Shown in pieces: positions 56,003 to 64,000 of a stretch of 64,000 nt of DNA. Every line of letters begins with the position of its first letter. Position 1 is the first letter of the stretch. Source of the stretch: Blastopirellula marina DSM 3645 (GTDB lineage: Bacteria; Planctomycetota; Planctomycetia; Pirellulales; Pirellulaceae); NCBI RefSeq assembly GCF_000153105.1, contig NZ_CH672376.1, positions 3,443,424-3,507,423 on the forward strand. Reading direction: 5' to 3'. A program made the translations under genes and the position numbers. The notes under the pieces were generated by a model. The model made no database searches. It had not been told where the DNA came from and saw nothing but the letters and a program-made list of their open reading frames with translations.

Positions 56003-57487
56003 ATGCGATTAGCCGCCAAGCTGATCCTGATCTTCCTCGTTGCCGTGGTCTTGCTGACGGCAGCAAACACCTATGTCGCTATTGAAGGACAAAACGCGTC
56101 GTTCGAGCGCGAGCAAACCGAGTACGCACAGCGGGTGGGACAATCGATTGAAAGCGAACTGTTGCTGACGTGGGACCAGCAAGGGGACGCCGCGGTCGAC
56201 GCGTTGTTGCTGGGTGAGCATTCGTCGAATCAGCTGGTTCAGATCCGATTCATTTCGCTCGAAACCGAGGCCCCTGGAGAGAAACAGCCGGTCGCTTCGC
56301 CTGAATCGTTGTCTCATGTTGCGCGTGGCCAGATTGTTTCGGTGATGGTCAATGGACAAGAGGGCGCCGCTTGGTTGCATACGTACTATCCCGTGATCAG
56401 CAGCGACAAGGGACGGGCAGCGCTAGAGTTTTCGCGCCCCGCCGGCGAACTGCAGCAGCAGAATCGCTGGGCCATTTATCGCGCGATGGCCACCATTGTG
56501 GTTTTGGCCATTGTAGGCGTCGGTCTGGTAATGTATGCCGGCGTGACGCTCGTCGGTCGGCCGCTGGATCGACTGATTGAGAAGACGCAACGCATCGCGG
56601 CGGGGGATTTTGCGGATCCGCTAGCGATCGCTGGAAATGGAGAACTGAGCCAACTGGCGCGGGCCCTCAACGACATGTGCGAGCAACTAACGCAGCATCA
56701 GGAAACCATCCGCCAGGAATCTGCGACACGGATCGCGACGCTAGAGCAATTACGCCATGCCGACCGGCTGAAGACGGTCGGACGCCTAGCGGCCGGAATC
56801 GCTCACGAATTGGGAACGCCGCTGAATGTCGTCGCGGGACGAGCCGGCTTAATCGCTGCGGGGAAACTCTCTGAGACGGAAACCCGCGAGAGCGCCAAAA
56901 CGATCAAAGCGGAAGCCAACCGAATTACACTGATCGTGCGACAGTTGCTCGATTTCGCACGACAAAGTCGGCCGCAACGCGCCGATGAGAACGTTAGTCT
57001 CCTGACCGACCGGACGATTTCGTTGCTGCAACCGTTGGCCGAGAAAAAGGGAGTGGCAATTACGGCCGACGACGCGGAGCGGATTGTGGCCTCGATTGAT
57101 TCATCGCAGATACAGCAAGTTTTGACCAACATTATTATGAACGCGATTCAAGCTACGCCTGACGGCGGCCAGATAGCGATTTCCATTCAACGCAAGACGC
57201 GTCGCTCACCGGAACAGACCGAGGGGGACGTAGCCGATTACGTTCGGATCGACGTGCAAGACAACGGCAGCGGCATTGACGAACAAACGCGGGAGCAATT
57301 ATTCGAACCGTTTTTCACCACCAAGGACGTGGGAGAAGGGACCGGTCTGGGCCTGTCGATCGCCTTTGGGATTGTGCAGGAACATGGAGGCTGGATCGAC
57401 GTCGCCAGCCAACCGGGAGACGGAGCGTGCTTCTCGATTTACTTACCGATTCAACCTACGGCGGTGGAAACGACTCATGCACGGTAA
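56003..57487 (+). CDS. membrane sensor histidine kinase
   Basis: 494 aa from ATG 56003; a GTG 14 codons upstream is less likely. Two transmembrane helices (near 7-27 and 168-190) flank a sensor domain of about 140 residues with no recognised fold. A HAMP region follows, then HisKA with the phosphorylated His in AAGIAHELGTPLNVV near 272, and the ATPase boxes NIIMNAIQATPDGG, DNGSGI and GTGLGLSIAFG. It overlaps its response regulator by 11 nt. It lies 91 bp after the BatD/E gene, so it may sense a state that calls for the Bat complex. The signal is unknown. Confidence 0.92.
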   Translation: MRLAAKLILIFLVAVVLLTAANTYVAIEGQNASFEREQTEYAQRVGQSIESELLLTWDQQGDAAVDALLLGEHSSNQLVQIRFISLETEAPGEKQPVASPESLSHVARGQIVSVMVNGQEGAAWLHTYYPVISSDKGRAALEFSRPAGELQQQNRWAIYRAMATIVVLAIVGVGLVMYAGVTLVGRPLDRLIEKTQRIAAGDFADPLAIAGNGELSQLARALNDMCEQLTQHQETIRQESATRIATLEQLRHADRLKTVGRLAAGIAHELGTPLNVVAGRAGLIAAGKLSETETRESAKTIKAEANRITLIVRQLLDFARQSRPQRADENVSLLTDRTISLLQPLAEKKGVAITADDAERIVASIDSSQIQQVLTNIIMNAIQATPDGGQIAISIQRKTRRSPEQTEGDVADYVRIDVQDNGSGIDEQTREQLFEPFFTTKDVGEGTGLGLSIAFGIVQEHGGWIDVASQPGDGACFSIYLPIQPTAVETTHAR

Positions 57488-58844
57488 GATCCTGATCGTT
57501 GACGACCAACAGAGCATGTGCGAATTGATTCAGACCGATCTGAAACTGCGGTCGTATGAATCGAGCTGGTTTACGTCGGCGGAAGCGGCGTTCCATGCTT
57601 TGAAGGAAGATGATTTTGACGCCGTGTTGACCGACATCCGCATGCCGGGCGCCTCTGGGATTCAACTTTGCGAACAGATTGTCGCAAATCGCCCTGACGT
57701 GCCGGTGATCGTCATGACCGCCTTTGGAAGCTTGGAAACGGCAGTAGCTGCGATTCGTGCCGGCGCTTTTGACTTTGTCACCAAGCCGATCGAAATGGAT
57801 CTGTTGGCCATTTCTTTGGAGCGCGCCGTCAAGCATCGGCGGTTGCAGCAGCAGGTCAAATTGTTAGGTGACGCCGTGGATCACTCGCGTCATTTCGGCG
57901 AAATCATCGGCGAAAGTCCGCCGATGCAAAAGTTGTTTGACCAGATATCACGGATCGGCCAATCGTCTGCATCAGTGCTGATCACCGGCGAAAGCGGAAC
58001 CGGTAAGGAACTTGTCGCGCGGTTGTTGCATCGACAGAGCCGACGCGCCGATGGGCCGTTTGTCGCGATCAATTGCGCAGCGCTTCCCGAAGCGCTACTG
58101 GAAAGCGAGCTCTTTGGTCACGCCAAAGGCGCCTTTACCGATGCTCGAGCCGAGCGCAAGGGACTTTTTCAGCAGGCCGAGAAAGGCACGTTGCTACTGG
58201 ATGAAATCGGTGAGATGCCGATTTCGATGCAAGTGAAGCTATTGCGGGCGCTAGAGGAAAATAAGCTTCGCCCTGTGGGCGGCGACCAGGAAATTGAATT
58301 TGACGTTCGGATCTTGGCCGCCACCAACCGCGACCTGGAAGCGGCGGTAGAGGATCAAAAGTTCCGAGACGATTTATTCTATCGCATCAATGTTATTCAA
58401 CTCGAACTGCCGCCGCTGCGATCTCGCGGGACGGACATTCTGCTGTTGGCTCGCCATTTTGTCACAACACACGCCAAACGTGCGGAAAAATCGGTCGCGA
58501 ATATTTCCGAGCAAGCCAGTGAGAGGCTATTGGCCTATTCCTGGCCAGGCAACGTACGCGAGCTGCGAAATGTCATCGAACGCGCCGTCGCGCTGACGCG
58601 CTATGAGATGCTCGCCGTCGAAGACTTGCCTGACAAGATTCGAGATTATCGCGGTTCTCAGGTCTTCATCGGCGGCGAAGACCCTGCCGAACTGGCGCCG
58701 ATGGATGAGGTCGAGCGCCGTTATATCCTCCACGTGCTCAGCGCTGTCGGCGACAACAAAACGACCGCCGCACGAATCCTCGGCCTCGACCGGAAGACGC
58801 TTTATCGAAAGCTTAAGCAATACGGCGTGGAAGAGAATATCTAG
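57477..58844 (+). CDS. NtrC-type sigma-54-dependent response regulator
   Basis: 455 aa from ATG 57477, overlapping the kinase stop. Receiver domain residues 4-120 with phospho-Asp in VLTDIRMPG near 52. AAA+ domain: Walker A GESGTGKE near 173, the sigma-54 loop reads GAFTDA instead of the usual GAFTGA, Walker B LLLDEIGEM. The C-terminal Fis-type HTH reads KTTAARILGLDRKTLYRKL. It should activate a sigma-54 promoter; no -24/-12 site was identified upstream of the Bat operon. GAFTDA occurs in some functional activators, so loss of function is not implied. Confidence 0.93.
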   Translation: MHGKILIVDDQQSMCELIQTDLKLRSYESSWFTSAEAAFHALKEDDFDAVLTDIRMPGASGIQLCEQIVANRPDVPVIVMTAFGSLETAVAAIRAGAFDFVTKPIEMDLLAISLERAVKHRRLQQQVKLLGDAVDHSRHFGEIIGESPPMQKLFDQISRIGQSSASVLITGESGTGKELVARLLHRQSRRADGPFVAINCAALPEALLESELFGHAKGAFTDARAERKGLFQQAEKGTLLLDEIGEMPISMQVKLLRALEENKLRPVGGDQEIEFDVRILAATNRDLEAAVEDQKFRDDLFYRINVIQLELPPLRSRGTDILLLARHFVTTHAKRAEKSVANISEQASERLLAYSWPGNVRELRNVIERAVALTRYEMLAVEDLPDKIRDYRGSQVFIGGEDPAELAPMDEVERRYILHVLSAVGDNKTTAARILGLDRKTLYRKLKQYGVEENI

Positions 58845-58882
58845 CCATTCGCGAGCATGAGGAAGCCCCTTGTCGGTAGCCG

Positions 58883-59098
58883 TATCTGTTGAGAGACGTG
58901 GTGATCAACCGTCCGAATCAGGTTTGGTCGAGCGACATCACATACGTTCCGATGCAGCGCGGGTACTTGCATCTAGTCGCGGTGCTCGATTGGTGCAGCC
59001 GTTACGCTTTGTCGTGGCGATTGTCGAACAGCATGGACGTCGATTTCCGCGGAGCCGCCTTGGACGAGGCGCTGGATCAGGGGACGCCGGAGATTTTC
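58883..59098 (+). pseudogene. relic of IS3-family transposase (OrfB, integrase core)
   Basis: The frame reads PYLLRDVVINRPNQVWSSDI, then TYVPMQRGYLHLVAVLDWCS, RYALSWRLSNSMDV and DEALDQGTPEIFN. This is the central DDE region of IS3 OrfB with the first Asp (SSDITY), but it stops short of the DQG motif that carries the second Asp. After PEIFN the similarity is lost, and the upstream part is missing too. No terminal inverted repeats are visible. It is therefore a fragment, sitting between the response regulator and tRNA-Arg. Confidence 0.85.
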
Positions 59099-59274
59099 AA
59101 CACGAATCTGCTTGCGACACTTCCATGTGGAAAAAAACGTCCGCAGAAACTCCAATCCACCGAATCTTCCTCCAACCTTGTCCCCCACGATGAGCTTGCG
59201 GCTTGGGCTATTCGTCGCTAAAGCAGGTTGATTGATTCCCGCTACTCCGATCTCCATAAATCGCCACCCAATAA

Positions 59275-59402
59275 CGGCTCAAAAGTTTGTGCGCAAATGG
59301 GGACCGAAACAGACCCAAATAGACCATTTAGCGAAGATCGCGGAGATGCTCTGAGCGCATCAAAAAAGCCGTAAGCTCTTCCAAGCTAACGGCTTCTTTG
59401 AG
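59275..59402 (-). repeat. right copy of sequence downstream of tRNA-Arg
   Basis: Partner of 46025-46152. It is directly 3' of the intact tRNA-Arg and contains its terminator. The match to the left copy is interrupted by small gaps but keeps order and orientation. Confidence 0.6.
59362..59393 (-). terminator. Rho-independent terminator of tRNA-Arg
   Basis: On the minus strand GCCGTTAGCTT-GGAA-GAGCTTACGGC forms a stem with one internal T-T mismatch and a terminal T-G pair, followed by six T. It begins 10 bases after the tRNA 3' end. Confidence 0.8.
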
Positions 59403-59476
<74 letters not shown>

Positions 59477-59734
59477 ATCTGCTACTGCGGAGATTACTCT
59501 CCCGCGGCAGATCACAAAGTTTAGCCGCACTGCCCTGATGCGTAAAGGGGCTGGGGCTGCTTCTGGGTGGGCAATTTTGAAATTTTCTGCATGCGTAAAC
59601 ATCTACTGCGTCAGGGTTTATCGGTGGCAGCGGTTATTGCGGCGGCGCGATTCGTGGCGGCCGTTTATTTCTGCGGGATCGCCGCACCATTCGCGGTCAC
59701 TGCTAGTTGACGCGGTCGACGCTCATAGGATAGT
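59477..59734. other. gap between tRNA-Arg and the cobalamin riboswitch
   Basis: 258 bp without a gene I can support. It must contain the tRNA promoter on the minus strand and the promoter of the riboswitch-metE transcript on the plus strand. No clear -35/-10 pair can be named. Confidence 0.35.
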
Positions 59735-59950
59735 TTGGCGACGTGATTGGTTCGCTCCTTCCATGGAGCGTCGAAAGAGGGAACGCCGGTGAAAGTCCGG
59801 GACAGCCCCCGCTGCGGTAACCAGAAACGAACGCCGTCCGTAAGCACTGATCCTCGTTGGATTGGAAAGCAACGGCAAGTAGGAACCGTCAGGCAAGTCG
59901 CCTGGCCTTAGTCTGGAAGTCCGAAGACCTGCCAACCGCCTGTACCTTGG
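59735..59950 (+). ncRNA. cobalamin (B12) riboswitch
   Basis: The conserved core is easy to read: GGGAACGCCGGTGAAAGTCC, GGGACAGCCCCCGCTGCGGT, then about 110 nt later GAAGACCTGCC, the family 3' B12 box. The order and spacing fit a B12 aptamer. Such elements bind adenosyl- or methyl-cobalamin and turn off genes for B12 synthesis, transport, or B12-independent enzymes. Here the downstream gene is metE, a classic target. The 5' boundary is approximate. Confidence 0.9.
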
Positions 59951-59966
59951 TGCAGTTTTTGTCATA

Positions 59967-59986
59967 CGCCTTCGGGGATGAAGGCG
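59967..59986 (+). promoter_or_regulatory. hairpin in the riboswitch expression platform
   Basis: CGCCTTC-GGGGAT-GAAGGCG is a perfect 7-bp stem 16 nt after the B12 box and 5 nt before a GGAG ribosome site at 59991-59994. It could be the element whose loop contacts the aptamer, or the stem that controls access to the GGAG. It has no U tract, so it is not a simple terminator. Confidence 0.6.
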
Positions 59987-60003
59987 ACATGGAGATCCCT
60001 ACG

Positions 60004-60084
60004 ATGACATCATTTCTTGATGTGCGCACTCCTGCTGCGCTGCGGCGAACTCACTGGCCCTCGAGTCGCGCTCACGCTTTCTAG
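60004..60084 (+). CDS. 26-aa leader ORF between riboswitch and metE
   Basis: ATG at 60004 is preceded by GGAG with 9 nt spacing. The peptide begins MTSFLDVRTPAALRR and ends SSRAHAF, then TAG. It is not like any protein I know. Its ribosome site, not that of metE, lies next to the riboswitch hairpin, so translation of this ORF may be what the riboswitch controls. The metE start is 120 nt further on. It may be a regulatory uORF or only chance. Confidence 0.45.
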   Translation: MTSFLDVRTPAALRRTHWPSSRAHAF

Positions 60085-60204
60085 CGACCCGCGAGTTCAC
60101 GTTTGATTTCTTTCTGTTTCCGCGCGCGGGATCCGCTTCCAGCTTTGACTGCCGGACGCGTCTCCTGCTGCGCTAAGAATGCGCAATTACAAAGGACAGC
60201 GTAC

Positions 60205-62499
60205 ATGCTATCTGCAAATTTAGGTTTTCCCCGCATCGGTAAAAATCGCGAGCTCAAACGAGCCGTCGAGTCGTATTGGGCCGGCGCTGCTTCGGCCGAG
60301 CAACTGCAGCAAGTCGCCGCCGAGCTGCGCGCCGAACATTGGCGCTTGCAACAAGCGGCCGGCATCGAGTCGATCCCGAGCAACGATTTTTCGCTCTACG
60401 ATCAGATGCTTGATACCGCGGTCGCACTGGGGGTCATACCGCCGCGATTCGCCCAGCTCGACGTTTCGCCGCTGCAGCGTTATTTTCTGATGGCTCGCGG
60501 TCAGGCGCCCGGCGTCTCGCTGCCGCACGAGATCCCGGCGCTCGAGATGACCAAATGGTTTGATACCAACTATCACTATTTGACTCCCGAGTTTGAAGTT
60601 AGCCAAACGTTTTCGGCCGACGCAACCAAACCAATCGCCGAACTGAACGAAGCGCAGTCGCTGGGCATCGCAACGCGTCCCGTGCTCGTCGGCCCGGTTA
60701 CTTTTTTGTCGCTCGGAAAACTGCGATCCGAGACCGGCGATCGACTCGATCTGATCGCGTCGTTGCTGCCGGCCTATATCGATCTGCTGCGGCAGATTTC
60801 GGACGCCGGCGCACTTTGGGTGCAGCTCGACGAACCGGTTTTATCGACCGATCTTTGCGACAAGCAGCGTGATGCGCTGGTCCAAGCGTATCGCCAAATC
60901 GCCGCCGAATTGCCGCAGCTGAAAGTGATGCTGACGACCTACTTTGGACCTCTGGCCGAAAATCTGCAGCTCGCCGCTGATCTGCCGACCGCCGGTTTGC
61001 ATGTTGATCTGGTGCGCGGCGAAGCCGACGCGGCATTGCTCTCCGCCGCCGTGTCGACAGACAAAGTGCTGTCGCTTGGCCTGGTCGAAGGACGTAACAT
61101 CTGGAAGACCGATATCCATGCGGCGATCAGTTTCGTGCAACCGTTGCTCGAAAAGCTTGGCGCCCAGCGAATTCAGATCGCACCCAGTTGCTCTCTGCTA
61201 CACGCGCCGGTCGATCTCGACGCCGAGACCGAGTTGGATGAAGAGTTGAAAAGTTGGCTCGCCTTTGGCAAGCAAAAGTTGGCCGAAGTCGCGCTGATCG
61301 CCGCCGCCTTGCGCGGCGACGATACGGTGCAGCCCGCGCTCGACGCGAATCGGCAGGCGATCATGAATCGACATGCGTCGGACCGCGTCCATTCGCCCCA
61401 GGTGCAAGGTCGCCTGGCGTGGCTCGACAATTCGATGACGCGGCGCCGCAGTTCGTATACGCAGCGGCGGCAACTGCAACAAGCGTCGCTCGGTCTGCCG
61501 GCGTTTCCGACCACCACCATCGGCTCGTTTCCACAAACCGGCGAAATCCGTCAGGCTCGCGCCCAGCGGCGAAAAGGAGAGATTTCGCAAGCGTCGTATG
61601 TCGCGACCATGCAGGCCCAAATCCGGGAAGTGATCCAATTTCAGGAAGAAGTCGGACTCGATCTGCTTGTCCACGGCGAGCCCGAGCGGAACGATATGGT
61701 CGAGTACTTCGGCGAAACGCTCGAAGGCTTCGCGATTACCCGCAACGGTTGGGTGCAAAGCTACGGCAGTCGCTGCGTGAAGCCGCCGATCATCTTTGGC
61801 GACGTCTATCGCACGACGCCGATCACCGTCGATTGGATCCGGTTCGCCCAGTCGTGCGCCAGCAAACCGGTCAAAGGAATGCTGACCGGACCGGTGACGA
61901 TTCTTTGTTGGTCGTTCGTTCGTGACGATCAACCGCGTAGCGAAACGTGCAAGCAAATCGCGCTCGCGATTCGGGACGAAGTCGCCGATCTCGAAACGTC
62001 TGGCGTGCAGGTGATTCAGATTGACGAGCCGGCGCTGCGCGAAGGGCTGCCGCTGCGGCGGCGAGATTGGAACGACTATCTGGTCTGGGCCGGCGACAGT
62101 TTTCGGCTGGCCAGCAGCGTCGTCGCTGACAAAACGCAGATTCATACGCATATGTGCTACTGCGAATTTAACGACATCATCGAAGCGATCGCCGGTCTCG
62201 ACGCCGACGTGATTTCGATCGAAACGTCGCGCAGCGATATGGAGTTGTTGGGTGCGTTCGTCAACTTCCGCTATCCCAATGAGATCGGACCCGGCGTGTT
62301 CGATATTCATTCGCCCCAAGCGCCGACCTCCGAGTCGATGCTGCGACTGTTGACCAAAGCGGCGGAAGTCCTGAGCCCAGCGCAAATCTGGGTCAACCCT
62401 GACTGCGGCCTGAAAACCCGCAAGTGGGATGAAGTACGCCCAGCGCTGGCCAACATGGTGAAAGCAGCCGAAGCGGCGCGTCAATCGTTGGCTACCTGA
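60205..62499 (+). CDS. metE: cobalamin-independent methionine synthase
   Basis: 764 aa from ATG 60205, preceded by AAAGGA; upstream in-frame codons belong to the leader. It makes methionine by moving the methyl group of 5-methyltetrahydropteroyltri-glutamate to homocysteine, without B12. Two TIM barrels are present: the N-terminal one begins SANLGFPRIGKNRELKRAVE, the C-terminal one TTTIGSFPQTGEIRQAR near 463. Zinc ligands are visible in HMCYCEFND (His, Cys) and in NPDCGLKTR (Cys). Full length for the family. The B12 riboswitch upstream should shut it off when cobalamin is present, which implies that a B12-dependent MetH exists elsewhere in the genome. Confidence 0.97.
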   Translation: MLSANLGFPRIGKNRELKRAVESYWAGAASAEQLQQVAAELRAEHWRLQQAAGIESIPSNDFSLYDQMLDTAVALGVIPPRFAQLDVSPLQRYFLMARGQAPGVSLPHEIPALEMTKWFDTNYHYLTPEFEVSQTFSADATKPIAELNEAQSLGIATRPVLVGPVTFLSLGKLRSETGDRLDLIASLLPAYIDLLRQISDAGALWVQLDEPVLSTDLCDKQRDALVQAYRQIAAELPQLKVMLTTYFGPLAENLQLAADLPTAGLHVDLVRGEADAALLSAAVSTDKVLSLGLVEGRNIWKTDIHAAISFVQPLLEKLGAQRIQIAPSCSLLHAPVDLDAETELDEELKSWLAFGKQKLAEVALIAAALRGDDTVQPALDANRQAIMNRHASDRVHSPQVQGRLAWLDNSMTRRRSSYTQRRQLQQASLGLPAFPTTTIGSFPQTGEIRQARAQRRKGEISQASYVATMQAQIREVIQFQEEVGLDLLVHGEPERNDMVEYFGETLEGFAITRNGWVQSYGSRCVKPPIIFGDVYRTTPITVDWIRFAQSCASKPVKGMLTGPVTILCWSFVRDDQPRSETCKQIALAIRDEVADLETSGVQVIQIDEPALREGLPLRRRDWNDYLVWAGDSFRLASSVVADKTQIHTHMCYCEFNDIIEAIAGLDADVISIETSRSDMELLGAFVNFRYPNEIGPGVFDIHSPQAPTSESMLRLLTKAAEVLSPAQIWVNPDCGLKTRKWDEVRPALANMVKAAEAARQSLAT

Positions 62500-62514
62500 C
62501 GCGACGTCGAGGCG

Positions 62515-62557
62515 AAAGGACCGCTGCTCGAAGCAATTCGACAGCGGTCCTTTTTTT
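62515..62557 (+). terminator. Rho-independent terminator of metE
   Basis: AAAGGACCGCTG and CAGCGGTCCTTT pair perfectly over 12 bp around a 15-nt loop, followed by a run of T. It starts 16 nt after the metE stop. Confidence 0.95.
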
Positions 62558-62633
62558 GGGGATGCAGGCGCGTCGCCCGTTTCGTGAACCATCGGACCGG
62601 ACTGCGGAATTTTTTTTCGCCGCCTTGTGGATA

Positions 62634-62708
62634 TGGTGGGTTGCGCAAACCGGTCATGTCGATTGGTGATGGTGAAATCGAGCGCGGTTTTGCTTCACCC
62701 ACCCTACG
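62634..62708. repeat. imperfect palindromic GGTGGGT/ACCCACC element
   Basis: GGTGGGTTGCGCAAACCG at the left faces CGGTTTTGCTTCACCCACC at the right, about 37 bp apart, ending CCTACG. The form matches the widespread GTAGGGTGGGT-type palindromic intergenic repeats that I recall from other bacteria. It lies just after the AAA ATPase stop and may be a REP-like or MITE-derived element. Other copies cannot be checked here. Confidence 0.5.
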
Positions 62709-62711
62709 TTT

Positions 62712-64000
62712 CTAGGTTGGGACAGCCCGTTGGGCTGCTTCCGGGTTGGACCGGACCGCTTCTTTTTTTTCGGGCGGACTCCCGCGCTCGGCCAAGCGAT
62801 AGGTTGGATGGACGTGCGTTTTTCTGTCGCAGCTGGGGTTCGGTTCGACCTCTCCGGCGGCGAGCATTTGGCTCCAGACAGGCTCGAACCTGGCGCCGCT
62901 GATTCCGCTTCGTTCACGGATTCGGGACTTGAACGCATCGTTCTCGGCGACGCTCTGGATCGCCACGCGAATCTTGGCCCGCAAGCGCTGCGCATGGGCT
63001 TCGGCTTCGCAGGCGGCAGTTTCGTCCGCAATCGATTGCGGTTCGCGCAGCGTCACGTCCCAGCGGCGGCCGGTTGGATCTTGCAAGCTTCCTTCGTCAA
63101 TATCAACGCCCCACTCTCCCCCTTGACCGGCGTAGCCGCCGAGGGTCAGTTGCAACCGATGCTGGCCGCTGCCGGGCAGATAATTTTGCCGATGCCGCAC
63201 CAGCAACCATTGCCGCGCGAAACCGAGTTCACGAGGAATATCGGAAGCATCCGACTTGATCGCTTTGCGAGACTGGCAACACAAGATCGGCGTTGCGCCA
63301 TTCTCTAAACAGCAGCGCACCAAGTCGCACAGCTGCGCTGCCTGCGTGCTCTTTCCGGTCGAGGTCAGACGCAGCGGATCGATTACCACCACTTCCAACT
63401 GATGCTTGGCGATCCAAGCGCGCAGGTTTTCGAGATTCGTCGAACCGTCGCTCGACAGGGCCCAGGTTAGATTGGGGAGACGTTTCGACCGGCTGCTGCT
63501 GGCGGCGCTCCAACGACGCGCTAGATCGGTCAGTGCATGTTGATCGGTGGTGCTGCTGACAAGCCCGACGCGAAAGGCGCGCGCAGCGGCGAACTGCCCC
63601 AAAAACTTCTCGCCGCTCGCCAGCGCCGCACACAGATCGACGGCGATCGAGGTCTTCAGGCTTTTGCTCGGCCCGACGATCACCGCCGGTTCGTTTTGCG
63701 TCAGCATGCCAGGCAACAACCACCGCAGCGGCTCTTGCTGCTCGAGCAGCTGTTCCGTCGTGAACTCGAGAAACGAACTGTCGCCGCTCGGCTCTTGTCG
63801 ACCATTTTTGCGAACTCGGCTCGAAGGATCGTCGCAATCGCGCTGCTCTGCTCGCGACTTGTGCAAGATCGCGGCGTAGTCGGCAAAGTGGGCGAGTTGG
63901 CAGCCGTGATCCAAGACTGCGCACATCAAATCCGCCGCTTGGGAGACGCTGTAGCCGACGGTTTGCAACTGATCGCGCAGCCGCGGAAGGTCCTTGTCGA
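62712..64000 (-). CDS. AAA-family ATPase, RepA-like (5' end off window)
   Basis: At least 429 codons, open to the right edge, so the N-terminus is missing. The P-loop is a variant GPSKSLKTS near the middle, Walker B is VVVIDPLRL, and the fold is of the RecA-like AAA_25/RepA type. The N-terminal part in the window (LRDQLQTVGYSVSQAADLMC) and the C-terminal 120 residues, which look like a winged-helix region (AVAENDAFKSRIRERSGIS), suggest a helicase-loader or plasmid/phage-like replication ATPase. The last about 25 residues are polar and may be added. It is convergent with metE. Confidence 0.75.
   Translation of the reverse strand, partial: DKDLPRLRDQLQTVGYSVSQAADLMCAVLDHGCQLAHFADYAAILHKSRAEQRDCDDPSSRVRKNGRQEPSGDSSFLEFTTEQLLEQQEPLRWLLPGMLTQNEPAVIVGPSKSLKTSIAVDLCAALASGEKFLGQFAAARAFRVGLVSSTTDQHALTDLARRWSAASSSRSKRLPNLTWALSSDGSTNLENLRAWIAKHQLEVVVIDPLRLTSTGKSTQAAQLCDLVRCCLENGATPILCCQSRKAIKSDASDIPRELGFARQWLLVRHRQNYLPGSGQHRLQLTLGGYAGQGGEWGVDIDEGSLQDPTGRRWDVTLREPQSIADETAACEAEAHAQRLRAKIRVAIQSVAENDAFKSRIRERSGISGARFEPVWSQMLAAGEVEPNPSCDRKTHVHPTYRLAERGSPPEKKEAVRSNPEAAQRAVPT

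Overview
The window looks like chromosomal DNA of a planctomycete, probably of the Pirellulaceae (Blastopirellula/Rhodopirellula/Bremerella type). The signs are a DUF1559 prepilin-like protein, two ECF-sigma plus Ser/Thr-kinase pairs, a relic of a PVC-type membrane-bound dehydrogenase, Gly/Pro-rich linkers, and co-directional metabolic clusters with twin-arginine or ordinary signal peptides. Taxonomy is inferred from gene content only.

Layout. 1-6.8 kb (minus): a TPR/peptidase-MA protein, DUF4159, MoxR ATPase, DUF58 and a BatA-like VWA protein that runs off the left edge; most joints are ATGA overlaps. 7.2-13.1 kb (plus): a XylR-type regulator, an NAD-dependent epimerase/dehydratase, a DHDPS-family aldolase and a Tat-exported alpha/beta hydrolase, together a small carbohydrate locus. 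13.3-16.4 kb: ECF sigma factor and TPR kinase. 16.5-18.0 kb: AraC-type regulator and a Gly/Pro-rich unknown. 18.3-26.4 kb (plus): an arylsulfotransferase, two tandem alkaline-phosphatase-superfamily proteins, a 61-aa protein, a membrane protein and a sulfotransferase. 26.4-39.4 kb: a divergent regulon around a GntR repressor and a perfect TGGTATACCA palindrome, with SGNH esterase, Gfo/Idh oxidoreductase, sugar isomerase, SSS symporter, sialidase-like protein, DUF1559 and lipoprotein on one side, and a NanA/DapA aldolase, FAD oxidoreductase and HEAT-esterase on the other. This fits import and breakdown of a sialic-acid-like sugar. 39.4-45.9 kb: a dehydrogenase relic, then a second ECF sigma factor and a 1741-aa kinase/WD40 protein.

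46.2-59.4 kb is a block containing a complete MoxR-DUF58-BatABCDE-like operon followed by a sensor kinase and a sigma-54 activator. It is bounded by the 3' half of a tRNA-Arg on the left and an intact tRNA-Arg(ACG) on the right, in the same orientation, with an IS3 transposase relic at the right end. That is the footprint of an old tRNA-targeted island, although no integrase is visible. 59.7-62.6 kb holds a cobalamin riboswitch, a 26-codon leader ORF, metE and a strong terminator. The right edge is an AAA ATPase (RepA-like) that is open at its 5' end.

The best candidates for something not well described are the sulfotransferase/phosphatase operon at 18-26 kb, the tRNA-flanked Bat island, and the riboswitch-leader ORF arrangement upstream of metE.
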